Shown here piece by piece: positions 1 through 7,381 of a stretch of 31,764 nucleotides of DNA. Position 1 is the stretch's first letter. Every line of letters begins with the position of its first letter. The DNA lies in the NCBI GenBank assembly GCA_002402375.1, contig DHFT01000008.1, positions 1 to 31,764 of the forward strand, in the 5' to 3' direction. The notes beneath the pieces are model-generated. The model ran no database searches, was not told the DNA's origin, and saw nothing but the letters and a program-made list of their open reading frames with translations. The stretch is from Elusimicrobia bacterium UBA4817. Lineage in GTDB: Bacteria > Elusimicrobiota > UBA8919. A program made the position numbers and the translations under genes.

Positions 1-44
1 GCACAGGCGGGACGCGGTTCTGCGAAACAATTCCCGAGCAATAT

Positions 45-335
45 TTATTTTTTCTTGCCTTCCGGCAGAGAAATCGGCAGTGTTTCTTCAAGGTCTGAAT
101 GCGGCTGGGGAATAACATGCACCGCAACTAATTCTCCGACTTTCTGGGCGGCAGCGGCGCCAGCTTCACATGCTGATTTACAAGCAGCAACTTCACCACG
201 GAACAAAACCGTACAAAGTCCGGAACCGATTTTTTCCCATCCAACCACTTTAACATTCGCCGATTTAACGGCAGCATCAGCCGCTTCAATCAGAGAAATC
301 AAACCACGTGTCTCAATCATTCCTAACGCTTCCAT
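45..335 (-). CDS. BMC-H bacterial microcompartment shell protein
   Basis: Small hexameric shell protein (single BMC domain, about 96 aa) of a polyhedral microcompartment. The N-terminus ALGMIETRGL, the AADAAVKSANV helix and the pore-loop motif KIGSG (around residues 37-41) are typical of the PduA/EutM/CcmK family. The length is usual for BMC-H and there is only a short polar C-terminal tail. Hexamers tile the shell facets, and the pore loop passes small metabolites. A GGAGG box lies 8 nt before the ATG at 335 and 5 nt before an in-frame GTG at 338; the ATG spacing fits better. It follows pduL by 15 nt and is probably the same transcript, which continues beyond the left edge where other BMC genes are expected. 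The family is certain; the encapsulated pathway cannot be read from this gene. Confidence 0.95.
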   Translation of the reverse strand: MEALGMIETRGLISLIEAADAAVKSANVKVVGWEKIGSGLCTVLFRGEVAACKSACEAGAAAAQKVGELVAVHVIPQPHSDLEETLPISLPEGKKK

Positions 336-350
336 CACACTATCCTCCTT

Positions 351-974
351 TTATAAAATTATTACCCTGTCGCCGTTTTTTATTCCGGCAGCATTTGCTT
401 CATCGGTATCAACGTGAAACTCCGTAGCCATATCCTGGCGAATGCGGGCGACGACATTGTCAAAAACAAGTCCCCTGTCGCCGGCGCATTTTACACGGAT
501 TGTCTCACCGTCTTTCAACTGGAAAAAATCCGCATCCTGAGGGGTAAGATGGACATGCCTTTTTGCTACTATGCAACCCTCTTTCAATTCAATCGCTCCG
601 GCGGGCCCGGTTATAGTCAGCGGAGCGGAACCCGCCGTATCACCTGAAATTCTTAACGGTGCGTTCACGCCGAGCGTAAATGAGTCCGTCCTGGAAATTT
701 CAATTTGCGTGGCTTTTCTGATAGGTCCGAGCACCCGGACATTTTTTATTTCACTTTTTGCCCCTTTAATCGTTACCGTTTCTTTTGAGGCGAATTCACC
801 CGGCTGCATCAGGTCCTTGATTTTCGTCAATTTATAATCTTTGCCGAAAAGTTTTTCCAAATCCGCGGCACAGATGTGCAAATGCCTGTTTGAAACGTTT
901 GCAATCACCGGTCTCTGCGCCCGTTTTTCCCTCAATTTAATTTTTCCCGTAATCCGTTCCGTAAGTTCGTCCAT
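351..974 (-). CDS. pduL: PduL-type phosphate acyltransferase (BMC phosphotransacylase)
   Basis: Converts acyl-CoA plus phosphate to acyl-phosphate and CoA inside microcompartments, recycling CoA after the acylating aldehyde dehydrogenase. The 207-aa length is typical. The metal-binding histidine motifs of the family are present: SNRHLH (His31, His33), KRHVHL (His140, His142) and EFHVDTDEAN (His187). The two halves form the two beta-barrels of the PduL fold. The first 18 residues (MDELTERITGKIKLREKR) precede the conserved core and could act as an encapsulation helix, which is inference. A GGAG box overlapping the end of the restriction gene lies 8 nt before the ATG, and the intergenic gap is only 4 nt. 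The adjacent shell gene supports a BMC role. Whether the substrate is acetyl- or propionyl-CoA cannot be told. Confidence 0.95.
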   Translation of the reverse strand: MDELTERITGKIKLREKRAQRPVIANVSNRHLHICAADLEKLFGKDYKLTKIKDLMQPGEFASKETVTIKGAKSEIKNVRVLGPIRKATQIEISRTDSFTLGVNAPLRISGDTAGSAPLTITGPAGAIELKEGCIVAKRHVHLTPQDADFFQLKDGETIRVKCAGDRGLVFDNVVARIRQDMATEFHVDTDEANAAGIKNGDRVIIL

Positions 975-978
975 AGAT

Positions 979-1695
979 TTACTCCATTCTGAAACCTGTA
1001 ATTTTTTCTTGTGAAATTCGCCTGTCTAAAAACAAGAATTTTACTCTGTACGGCTTTTCAGTCAATAATTCAAATTTAGGATTTTTTTTATATTCGTATC
1101 TAAACGCCTGGCCTTTGTTTTTGCTTCTTCCGATAATACCATTGCCATAAATTGTTTTTAATTCACCATTGGGAATAGCGATAAGTAAAATTGCCAAAAT
1201 CACAATATCGTCACTTTTATTATATTCATAAACAATGTTTATAATATAAGTTAAACAGATTTTTTCACTCGGTTTATTTTTACTATAAAAAGTAGGCAAA
1301 TGAACTTCATATCCTTCACCAGAATAACTCGTTTGATTATCACCGAGCGGGACTTTTCCCTTATAGTCAGATTCATTGTCAAATTTCGCCGTTTTAATAT
1401 CTATATGGACAAATGCATTATGTGTCTCAAAAAACATATCAGCGCCAATAGGAGAAGAATTGGGTTTGCCGAACTGACTGAATAACCAGTAATAAATTCT
1501 TTCGGCACCTCGGGAAAAATCAGAGTTTTGCTTTTTCTTATCAATCCTGTTGAAAAATTCTTTCCAGTCATCTTTGATTTTATCTTTTGAGTTAAGCCCG
1601 TCAATCATTTTTTGTAAATCCTGACTTAAATCAAAGTCAATTTTTTTAAAATAATCATATTCTAATGTCTCTATTTTTTTCAATTTATCGTTCAT
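979..1695 (-). CDS. Probable type II restriction endonuclease
   Basis: 238-aa protein that partners the methyltransferase immediately upstream; its start overlaps that gene's stop by 4 nt (ATGA). A plausible PD-(D/E)XK nuclease core is visible: Asp86 in PIGADMFF, followed 13 residues later by Asp99-Ile-Lys101 in VHIDIKTAK. No membrane segment or signal peptide. I do not recognise the specificity, and the rest of the sequence resembles no family I can name. The call rests on the catalytic-looking motif and the pairing with a methyltransferase. The gene is visibly more A+T-rich and Lys/Asn-rich than pduL or tpiA around it, suggesting acquisition by transfer. Its last codons carry the ribosome-binding site of pduL. 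Confidence 0.75.
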   Translation of the reverse strand: MNDKLKKIETLEYDYFKKIDFDLSQDLQKMIDGLNSKDKIKDDWKEFFNRIDKKKQNSDFSRGAERIYYWLFSQFGKPNSSPIGADMFFETHNAFVHIDIKTAKFDNESDYKGKVPLGDNQTSYSGEGYEVHLPTFYSKNKPSEKICLTYIINIVYEYNKSDDIVILAILLIAIPNGELKTIYGNGIIGRSKNKGQAFRYEYKKNPKFELLTEKPYRVKFLFLDRRISQEKITGFRME

Positions 1696-2909
1696 ATTAT
1701 TTTTACTTCGCCACAGCGTTTTTTAATAATTTTAACAAATTCCGACTGCAATTCTATTAAAATTGATTTTCTATTTAGTTCCTTTGCCACCTTACCCGTT
1801 GTACCGGAACCGGCAAACGGGTCTAATACGATACCTTCGGGAGGACAACAGGATTTTATAGCCATTCTCGGTATTTCTTCCGGAAAAACGGCAAAATGTT
1901 CATATCCCGTTTTTGCGGTATTTATTCTCCATAAATCACCGGGATTTTTCCCGTTAGGATGATTTTGAACAACTTGCAAAACCAATTTTGTCTCAGTCAT
2001 TTCCTTATCATATTTATCGTCAAAATTTAATATCTTTTTTAATTTCAACCAGTCATTAGGTGAAGGGAGCGAACCGCCCGCATCTTTCCTGAACCAATGT
2101 CCGGCAGTATGTTTGTATCTGAGAATCTTATCAATTTCCTGAACTCCGATTTTTCTTTTTTCACGCCAAGAGCGTAAATAATCGCAGATTATATTCAGGG
2201 GTAATTCTTTTTTTCTTTTAAGAGTATATTTTTCGTCGGTAACAGACATTCTCGCACCGGGTGACGCACCTATGTTTTTTTCATTGCCGCGAAATTTGCC
2301 GTTATACGCATCCCCTTTCGGTTTTTGAATTCCACCCTGCGTTTTATGCGGAATTCTTATCGCATCAATATCAAAACAAACCTTTTTTTCCCAATCATTT
2401 TTTGTGAAAAGGAAAACCGGCTCATATGTATTTGAAAATCTTGTTTTTACAGGTGAAGGCATATGGTCGGGTTTATACCATACAATCTGATTTCTTAAAA
2501 GCCAACCGCGGTTTTGCATACCTATTGCAATCCTTGACGGAATCATCTGTAGATTTTTATCCACATAACTATCTCCGACATTCAAAAAATATGCCCCGTC
2601 ATCACGAAGCACTCTCAAAATTTCATCACCGATTTTGATCATTTTTTCAACGTATTCCTGCGGCGATTTTTCTCTGCCAATCTGGTTTTCAACTTCATAG
2701 TCCCTTAAATTCCAGTATGGCGGAGAGGTCACGACAACAGATATACTTTTGTCCGGAATACGATTTAATTGTTCAACAACGTCACCGAGCATCAAAGTAG
2801 GAACGGTATTGACCGGTAAAGAAACAAATTCACTTTCCGAACTTTTTTCGTTTTCTTTTACTCTTTTAATTAAAACATTGTAAGAGTAATTTTGCTGAAC
2901 TACCTGCAT
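1692..2909 (-). CDS. Site-specific DNA methyltransferase, probable N4-cytosine type (beta class)
   Basis: 405-aa SAM-dependent DNA methyltransferase. The catalytic motif IV is TSPPYW (residues 61-66) and the SAM-binding motif I is DPFAGSGTT (363-371). With IV before I, this is the beta arrangement. The SPPY form favours N4-cytosine methylation, although some SPPY enzymes act on adenine. The region around residues 220-300 contains an HTH-looking stretch and is the likely target-recognition insert. It should protect host DNA from the downstream nuclease. The ATG follows the TAG stop of tpiA with no gap, and a GAGG box within the last tpiA codons can serve as its ribosome-binding site, so translation appears coupled. 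It is A+T-rich relative to its neighbours. Confidence 0.93.
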   Translation of the reverse strand: MQVVQQNYSYNVLIKRVKENEKSSESEFVSLPVNTVPTLMLGDVVEQLNRIPDKSISVVVTSPPYWNLRDYEVENQIGREKSPQEYVEKMIKIGDEILRVLRDDGAYFLNVGDSYVDKNLQMIPSRIAIGMQNRGWLLRNQIVWYKPDHMPSPVKTRFSNTYEPVFLFTKNDWEKKVCFDIDAIRIPHKTQGGIQKPKGDAYNGKFRGNEKNIGASPGARMSVTDEKYTLKRKKELPLNIICDYLRSWREKRKIGVQEIDKILRYKHTAGHWFRKDAGGSLPSPNDWLKLKKILNFDDKYDKEMTETKLVLQVVQNHPNGKNPGDLWRINTAKTGYEHFAVFPEEIPRMAIKSCCPPEGIVLDPFAGSGTTGKVAKELNRKSILIELQSEFVKIIKKRCGEVKII

Positions 2910-3674
2910 CTAATACCTCACAAGTTTGATGAAATCATCTGCTTTAAGGGACGCACCGCCGACAAGGGCGCCGTCTATGTCCGGCTGTTTCATAATTTCG
3001 GATACATTGTCCGGCTTAACGGAGCCGCCGTACAAAATACGAACGCTTTCTGCGGCATCTTTGCCGTACATTTCCGAATAAAGTTTTCTGATGAATGCGT
3101 GGACTTCCTCCGCTTGTTCAGGTGTTGCCGTTTTTCCTGTCCCTATCGCCCAGACGGGTTCATACGCAATGACCAGTTTTTTTGACTGTTCTGCCGATAG
3201 TCCCGCAACGCCGATTTTTACCTGTTTCTCAATCACCGGAAACGCCTCGTTTTTTTCGCGCTGCTGCAGTGTTTCACCGACGCAAACAATCGGTATGATA
3301 GAATTTTCAAACGCAACTTTCATTTTTTTGTTGACGCTTTCGTCGGTCTCGCCGAAGTACTGCCTTCTTTCCGAATGGCCGATAATTACATACTCGCAGC
3401 CGGCACTTTTCAGCATCAAAGGGGAAATCTCGCCGGTATAAGCGCCGGATTTTTCAAAATACATATTTTGGGCGCCTAATTTTATGACGGAGTTTTTAAC
3501 AATTTCTTTTATCACAACAAGCGAAGTGAACGGCGGGCATACAAGCACTTCACGGCCCTTTTCAACACTGCCGTCCGACAGTTTTTGTTTGAGGGCATTT
3601 ACAAGTTCCACCGACTCCTCAACAGTTTTGTTCATTTTCCAATTGCCCGCAATTAAAGAAACTCTTTTTGACAT
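2910..3674 (-). CDS. tpiA: Triosephosphate isomerase (SD-led start; may be extended in frame to 3812)
   Basis: Interconverts dihydroxyacetone phosphate and glyceraldehyde-3-phosphate. From the ATG at 3674 it is 254 aa, the normal length. It carries the full set of TIM motifs: AGNWKMNK (catalytic Lys), IIGHSERR (His), VIAYEPVWAIGTG (Glu) and ILYGGSV (phosphate grip). GGAG lies 5 nt before this ATG, making it the safest start. The frame stays open a further 46 codons upstream to an ATG at 3812, and that extension looks protein-like (see its own entry). The next gene starts directly on the TAG stop. In a BMC operon, TIM would make sense if the pathway contains a DHAP-producing aldolase, as in fucose/rhamnose compartments; this is inference. 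Confidence 0.96.
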   Translation of the reverse strand: MSKRVSLIAGNWKMNKTVEESVELVNALKQKLSDGSVEKGREVLVCPPFTSLVVIKEIVKNSVIKLGAQNMYFEKSGAYTGEISPLMLKSAGCEYVIIGHSERRQYFGETDESVNKKMKVAFENSIIPIVCVGETLQQREKNEAFPVIEKQVKIGVAGLSAEQSKKLVIAYEPVWAIGTGKTATPEQAEEVHAFIRKLYSEMYGKDAAESVRILYGGSVKPDNVSEIMKQPDIDGALVGGASLKADDFIKLVRY

Positions 3675-3812
3675 TTTAACTCCTTTCATCTGAAAATACT
3701 CTTTTGCGACAGGTCCGGCAAAAGAATTCCCATCTACCGTCGGTAATTTACCGTTTTTGAGCGCATCAAGAACATCCCGATATGTAAAAATTTTCTTTTT
3801 GATATTTAGCAT
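3675..3812 (-). other. In-frame N-terminal extension of tpiA resembling a EutQ N-terminal module
   Basis: 46 stop-free codons continue the tpiA frame upstream. The peptide has the pattern IFT-x2-DV-x2-A-x3-GK ... GP-x-A-x-E ... G-V. This resembles the opening of EutQ (LIT-x2-DI-x2-A-x3-G ... ITP-x-A-x-E ... G-F, from memory) and similar short modules at the front of other BMC-associated enzymes. No Shine-Dalgarno precedes the ATG at 3812, and a good promoter ends only 3 nt before it. Translation would therefore be leaderless, or this stretch is a 5' leader that only looks coding. If translated, the cell would make a long and a short isomerase. Confidence 0.35.
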
Positions 3813-3815
3813 AGC

Positions 3816-3844
3816 AGTTTATTAAAAATATCGGAAAATGTCAA
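3816..3844 (-). promoter_or_regulatory. Sigma70-type promoter for the tpiA-RM-pduL-BMC operon
   Basis: On the minus strand, TTGACA (3839-3844), a 17-nt spacer and TAAACT (3816-3821): the -35 box is perfect and the -10 box matches 4 of 6. The expected transcription start is near 3809, which overlaps the possible upstream ATG at 3812 and leaves a leader of about 135 nt before the SD-led tpiA start. Confidence 0.6.
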
Positions 3845-3850
3845 GCAAAA

Positions 3851-3875
3851 AAATGGAATGTTTCACGAAACACTG
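3851..3875 (-). terminator. Weak intrinsic terminator after the diguanylate cyclase gene
   Basis: Immediately after the stop codon on the minus strand, an inverted repeat (AGTGTTT / AAACATT around CGTG, one G-U pair) is followed by CCA and a run of seven T. The stem is A+T-rich, so termination would be partial. It separates the arginine/folate operon from the tpiA promoter. Confidence 0.35.
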
Positions 3876-5033
3876 TCACTTAATTGTCTGAGGAAAATTT
3901 TCTTCCCACACGCAGACCCGATTCCTGCCGTCCCTTTTTGCCTTGTAAAGAGCATCGTCGGCCATTTTAATAAGTTTGTCTTTATCAATTTTTCTTTCAC
4001 CGTGCCACGAGACAACACCGACGCTGATGGTGATTTTAAGTTTTTTGCCTTTAAATTCCAACGGCGTGTTTTCAACATTTCTTCTCAATCGCTCCGCTAT
4101 CGTTTTTACAACTTCCGGCGTCTGCTCAAATTTCGGGTCCGGCACAAGTATCACCGCAAATTCCTCGCCGCCGTATCGCGCTAAAATATCCGTCGTGCGC
4201 ATAGTGTTTTTCAGTATTTTTGACAACTGTACGAGGGCGGCATCTCCAACCTGATGACCGTAATCATCATTGAAATTTTTGAAATGGTCTATATCAAACA
4301 TAATAAGCGAAAGTATCTGGTCAAATCTTCTTGCACGCTCCATTTCTTTTTCAAGACGATGATGAAAGTATTTATGGATGTAAAGGTCGGTCAGACCGTC
4401 GGTAACGGCGTTCTCATATAATTTCGCATTTTGTATGGCAACTGCCGCCTGATTGGCAAGAATTGATGCAATCCTCCTGTCATATTCGGAAAATTTTCCG
4501 CCGCCTACTTTTTTGTCAAGCGAAACGACGCCCAAAACATGTCCTTTGAAAATTAAAGGCAGGCACAGAAGCGTTTCTTTCGGACGGGATTTAGTCGGGT
4601 CCGAAATGAAATCAAGATACAGATATTTTTCCTTGCTGGTGTCGTCAATAAGAACCGACTCGCAGGTAGCGGCGACAACGCCGGCCACACCCTCGGCAAG
4701 TTTCGGCCTGACGACCTCATATGCACGACGGGAAAGCCCTATGCCCGCTTTTATTTCAAGCGTCTGGATATCCTCGTTCATCAGCATAATGGAACCCTTT
4801 GAAACATTAACAGATTTTGCAAATGCATCCATTATTTGAGGGAGAAGTTCTCTCATTTCAAGCGTAGCGGTGATATCTTTTGAAATATCCTGTATCAGTT
4901 TCATATCAGAGTTAAGCCGCTCAAGTTCTCTCGTTTTTCGTTTGAAAAAAAGCACCGAAAACCAAAGAAGGTAAGCGATTGAAGCCGACGCAAAAATAAT
5001 AATAACCACATATAACCAATAAGGCAAGCTCAT
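3876..5033 (-). CDS. Membrane-anchored GAF-GGDEF diguanylate cyclase
   Basis: 385-aa protein that should make cyclic di-GMP from two GTP. One transmembrane helix (about residues 6-30) is followed by a short coiled linker (33-58), a GAF domain (about 60-205) and a GGDEF domain (about 210-375). The active-site signature is GGEEF (288-292). An intact inhibitory I-site RTTD (279-282) lies five residues upstream of it, so product feedback is expected. The metal/nucleotide motif FDIDHFKNFND is present. The signal sensed by the GAF domain is unknown. The start codon is 16 nt after folK, so it is probably the last gene of the rsmD-argB-argD-folK transcript; the link to those biosynthetic genes looks positional rather than functional. 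Confidence 0.93.
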   Translation of the reverse strand: MSLPYWLYVVIIIFASASIAYLLWFSVLFFKRKTRELERLNSDMKLIQDISKDITATLEMRELLPQIMDAFAKSVNVSKGSIMLMNEDIQTLEIKAGIGLSRRAYEVVRPKLAEGVAGVVAATCESVLIDDTSKEKYLYLDFISDPTKSRPKETLLCLPLIFKGHVLGVVSLDKKVGGGKFSEYDRRIASILANQAAVAIQNAKLYENAVTDGLTDLYIHKYFHHRLEKEMERARRFDQILSLIMFDIDHFKNFNDDYGHQVGDAALVQLSKILKNTMRTTDILARYGGEEFAVILVPDPKFEQTPEVVKTIAERLRRNVENTPLEFKGKKLKITISVGVVSWHGERKIDKDKLIKMADDALYKAKRDGRNRVCVWEENFPQTIK

Positions 5034-5049
5034 AATTTTTAATCTCTTT

Positions 5050-5493
5050 TCAGCAGATTTCTGAAACCCGTTTTTTCAATACGGGATGCACGAAATTCGG
5101 GGCAATTTCCACAAGCGGAGTTAAAACAAAGTTTCTGTTATGCAAATCACTGTGCGGAATTGTAAATTTTTTATTTTCTATTACTTTCTTACCGAAAAAT
5201 AAAATGTCAATGTCTATTTCGCGGGGACCCCACCTAAAACTTTTTTTTCTTCCGATTTTTTTCTCAATTTTCTTGCAGAGTTCAAACAGTTCCGACGGCA
5301 ATAGTTTCGTTTTTAACTTTGCGACTGCATTTAGAAATTTTTTCTGCTTTTTATAACCGTAAGGTTCGGTTTCGCGCAGTGAGGATATCCGTAATACTTT
5401 TTGACCGCTTTTTTTTAGAAGTCTTATTGCCTTCAAAATGTTTTTTTTTCTATCTCCCCTATTGGAGCCGAGTCCCAGAAAAACTGTCGTCAT
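5050..5493 (-). CDS. folK: 2-amino-4-hydroxy-6-hydroxymethyldihydropteridine pyrophosphokinase (HPPK)
   Basis: Transfers pyrophosphate from ATP to 6-hydroxymethyl-dihydropterin in folate synthesis. Clear family motifs across 147 aa: FLGLGSNRGD at the start, ETEPYGY, FLNAV, the catalytic signature RWGPREIDIDIL, and the C-terminal IPH ... LHNRNFVLTPLVEIAP ... HP. The length is slightly short but complete. The start overlaps the argD stop by 4 nt (ATGA), so translation is coupled. No other folate gene is present in the window. Confidence 0.96.
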   Translation of the reverse strand: MTTVFLGLGSNRGDRKKNILKAIRLLKKSGQKVLRISSLRETEPYGYKKQKKFLNAVAKLKTKLLPSELFELCKKIEKKIGRKKSFRWGPREIDIDILFFGKKVIENKKFTIPHSDLHNRNFVLTPLVEIAPNFVHPVLKKRVSEIC

Positions 5494-6689
5494 CTGTAAT
5501 TTTTCAAAACATCCGCCAAAATGGAAACGGCAATATCCACATCCTTTTTGTTTATGTTAAGCGGGGGCAAAAATCTTAATACATTATCCTGCGTACAGTT
5601 TATAAGAAGTCCTTTTTGTAGACACTTGCTTACAATTTCTTTTCCGTTAATTTTAAGTTCGGCACCGAGCATTAAACCGAAACCTCTGACATCTTTTATT
5701 ACATCATATTTTTCCCGAAGTTTTCTTAATTCCGACAGAAAATAATTTCCTACTTCTTTAACATTTTTTAGTAGTTTTTTATTACTAACAATTTTAAGAA
5801 CTTCAATGCCTGCGGCACAACAGACGGAATTGCCGCCGAAAGTTGAGCCGTGGTCACCGAAACTAAATATTTCGGCTACCTTATTTTTTGCAATTGTCGC
5901 GGCAACTGGAAGACCTCCGCCTAACGACTTCGCAATCGTTAAAATATCCGGTATTACGCCATAATTTTTGAACGCGAAAATTTTACCGGTTCTTCCAAGC
6001 CCGCATTGTATTTCATCAAAAATCAAAAGTAATTTATTTTCATTACAGAGTTTTCTTAACCCGATTAAAAACTCTTTTTTAGCGGGATAAACCCCGCCTT
6101 CACCCTGAACCGGCTCAACTATTATGGCGCAGGTTTTTGGGGAAATAATTTTTTCTACCGAAGATAAATTATTAAACTCTGCAAACTTAAACCCGCCTAA
6201 AAGCGGCTCAAAGCCCTTGTGAAATTTTTTCTGACCCGTCGCCGAAAGCGTCGCAATCGTTCTACCGTGGAACGAATTTTTGAAAGTAACAATCTCGTAT
6301 TTCGTCCCTCGTCCCTCGTCCCTTGTCCCTGTCCTTTTACCCCATTTTCTTGCAAGTTTTATAGCGCACTCGTTCGCCTCGGCGCCCGAATTGGAAAAAA
6401 AAACCTTACCGCCTAAAGTTAAATCTGACAGTGATTGGGCAAGCGTAATCTGTGGAATTGTATAGTAATGATTTGAAACATGGATAAGTTTTTCGCTCTG
6501 CGATTTAATTGCTTTTACGACTTTCGGATGGCAATGGCCGACGGATGAAACGGAAATCCCGGCAAAAAAATCCAGATATTTTTTTCCTTTATCGTCCCAG
6601 AGATATTTTCCGCTTCCCCTGACAAACAGAACGGGACTTCTTTTATATGTCTGAAAAATATTTTTTTTCTCTAAATTAAAATAGTTCAT
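5490..6689 (-). CDS. argD: Acetylornithine aminotransferase (PLP class III), with heptamer-encoded insert
   Basis: PLP enzyme converting N-acetylglutamate semialdehyde to N-acetylornithine in arginine synthesis; it may also serve lysine synthesis. 399 aa. Motifs: NSGAEANE (100-107), FHGRT, FDEIQCGLGRTG (Asp225) and the PLP lysine in IAKSLGGGLP (Lys254). It overlaps argB (4 nt upstream) and folK (4 nt downstream), and the argB pairing supports the arginine role. Residues 119-130 are encoded by a tandem 7-nt repeat (6302-6334) lying between the KLARKWGK helix and the YEIVTFKNSFHG strand. From memory, homologs carry a shorter loop there, so this looks like an in-frame expansion on a surface loop. 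Confidence 0.95.
   Translation of the reverse strand: MNYFNLEKKNIFQTYKRSPVLFVRGSGKYLWDDKGKKYLDFFAGISVSSVGHCHPKVVKAIKSQSEKLIHVSNHYYTIPQITLAQSLSDLTLGGKVFFSNSGAEANECAIKLARKWGKRTGTRDEGRGTKYEIVTFKNSFHGRTIATLSATGQKKFHKGFEPLLGGFKFAEFNNLSSVEKIISPKTCAIIVEPVQGEGGVYPAKKEFLIGLRKLCNENKLLLIFDEIQCGLGRTGKIFAFKNYGVIPDILTIAKSLGGGLPVAATIAKNKVAEIFSFGDHGSTFGGNSVCCAAGIEVLKIVSNKKLLKNVKEVGNYFLSELRKLREKYDVIKDVRGFGLMLGAELKINGKEIVSKCLQKGLLINCTQDNVLRFLPPLNINKKDVDIAVSILADVLKNYR
6302..6334. repeat. Heptanucleotide tandem repeat TCGTCCC inside argD
   Basis: Three perfect copies of TCGTCCC (6302-6322), then TTGTCCC (6323-6329) and a partial copy. Each gained or lost unit would shift the argD frame by one. Confidence 0.9.
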
Positions 6690-7381
6690 AAAATTTTTGT
6701 TCCTTCCAGATTTATGTCCAGTATATCTACTTCTCCTACGCCTTTTTTTACCGCCTGAACACAGCCCATAATTTTTGGAAACATTCCGCCGGTAATTACT
6801 TTTTTATCCGTTAACTTTTTTATATTCTCAATTTTTATTGCGGGGATAGTTTTTTTCTTATCGTTCAGAACGCCCGAAACATCCGTGAAAAATATAAGTT
6901 TTTTCGCTTTAAACTGAGCCGCGATGCTCCCGGCAACTTCGTCGGCATTAAAATTCAAAATCTGGCCGGTTTTATTTTTACCGACTGGCGAAATAACGGC
7001 GATTTTGCCTTTTTCAAGCACCTTTTCAATTTCCGAAATCTTTGCAGATGTGAACTTTCCGACATAACCGAGCTTTTTGATTCTTTTACCTATTGACGCT
7101 TTTTTTATCGCTACGGCATTTTTAAGTTTCTTTACAAGTTCATCCTGAATATTCTCAAGCACTTTTTCTACGATTTTTATTGATTTACCGTCGGTATAAC
7201 GCAGACCGTTTATAAATTTTGTCTTGATTTTTGATTTTTTAAGCGCTTCTGTAATCGCTTTGCCGCCGCCGTGCACAACAATAACAGTGTTCTTTTCGGC
7301 AAACTTTTTTATACTTTTTAGTATTTTTTTTTCGGCGGATTTATCGTCCATCAAACTTCCGCCGTATTTTATTACAATCAT
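6686..7381 (-). CDS. argB: Acetylglutamate kinase
   Basis: Phosphorylates N-acetylglutamate with ATP, the second step of arginine synthesis. 231 aa, shorter than the usual 260-300. It has the amino-acid kinase motifs VIKYGGSLM (N-terminus), VVHGGGKAI, GLRYTDG, NFNADEVAGSIA, FTDVSGVL and ITGGMFPKI. There is no N-terminal helix of the arginine-sensing type, so feedback inhibition by arginine may be absent (inference). ATGA overlaps join it to rsmD upstream and argD downstream. argC, argJ and argF are not in this window. Confidence 0.94.
   Translation of the reverse strand: MIVIKYGGSLMDDKSAEKKILKSIKKFAEKNTVIVVHGGGKAITEALKKSKIKTKFINGLRYTDGKSIKIVEKVLENIQDELVKKLKNAVAIKKASIGKRIKKLGYVGKFTSAKISEIEKVLEKGKIAVISPVGKNKTGQILNFNADEVAGSIAAQFKAKKLIFFTDVSGVLNDKKKTIPAIKIENIKKLTDKKVITGGMFPKIMGCVQAVKKGVGEVDILDINLEGTKIL

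Noticed and set aside
1..44. Possible end of a further gene at the left edge
   Set aside because: No usable frame or motif in 44 bases.
2910..3812. Fusion of phosphoglycerate kinase and triosephosphate isomerase, as in Thermotoga
   Set aside because: The upstream extension is only 46 residues and shows no PGK motif.
3859..3872. TGTTTCACGAAACA, resembling a ParB parS site
   Set aside because: The parS consensus is 16 bp with a central CACGTG; this copy lacks two central bases, and parAB is not nearby. It fits better as the stem of a weak terminator.
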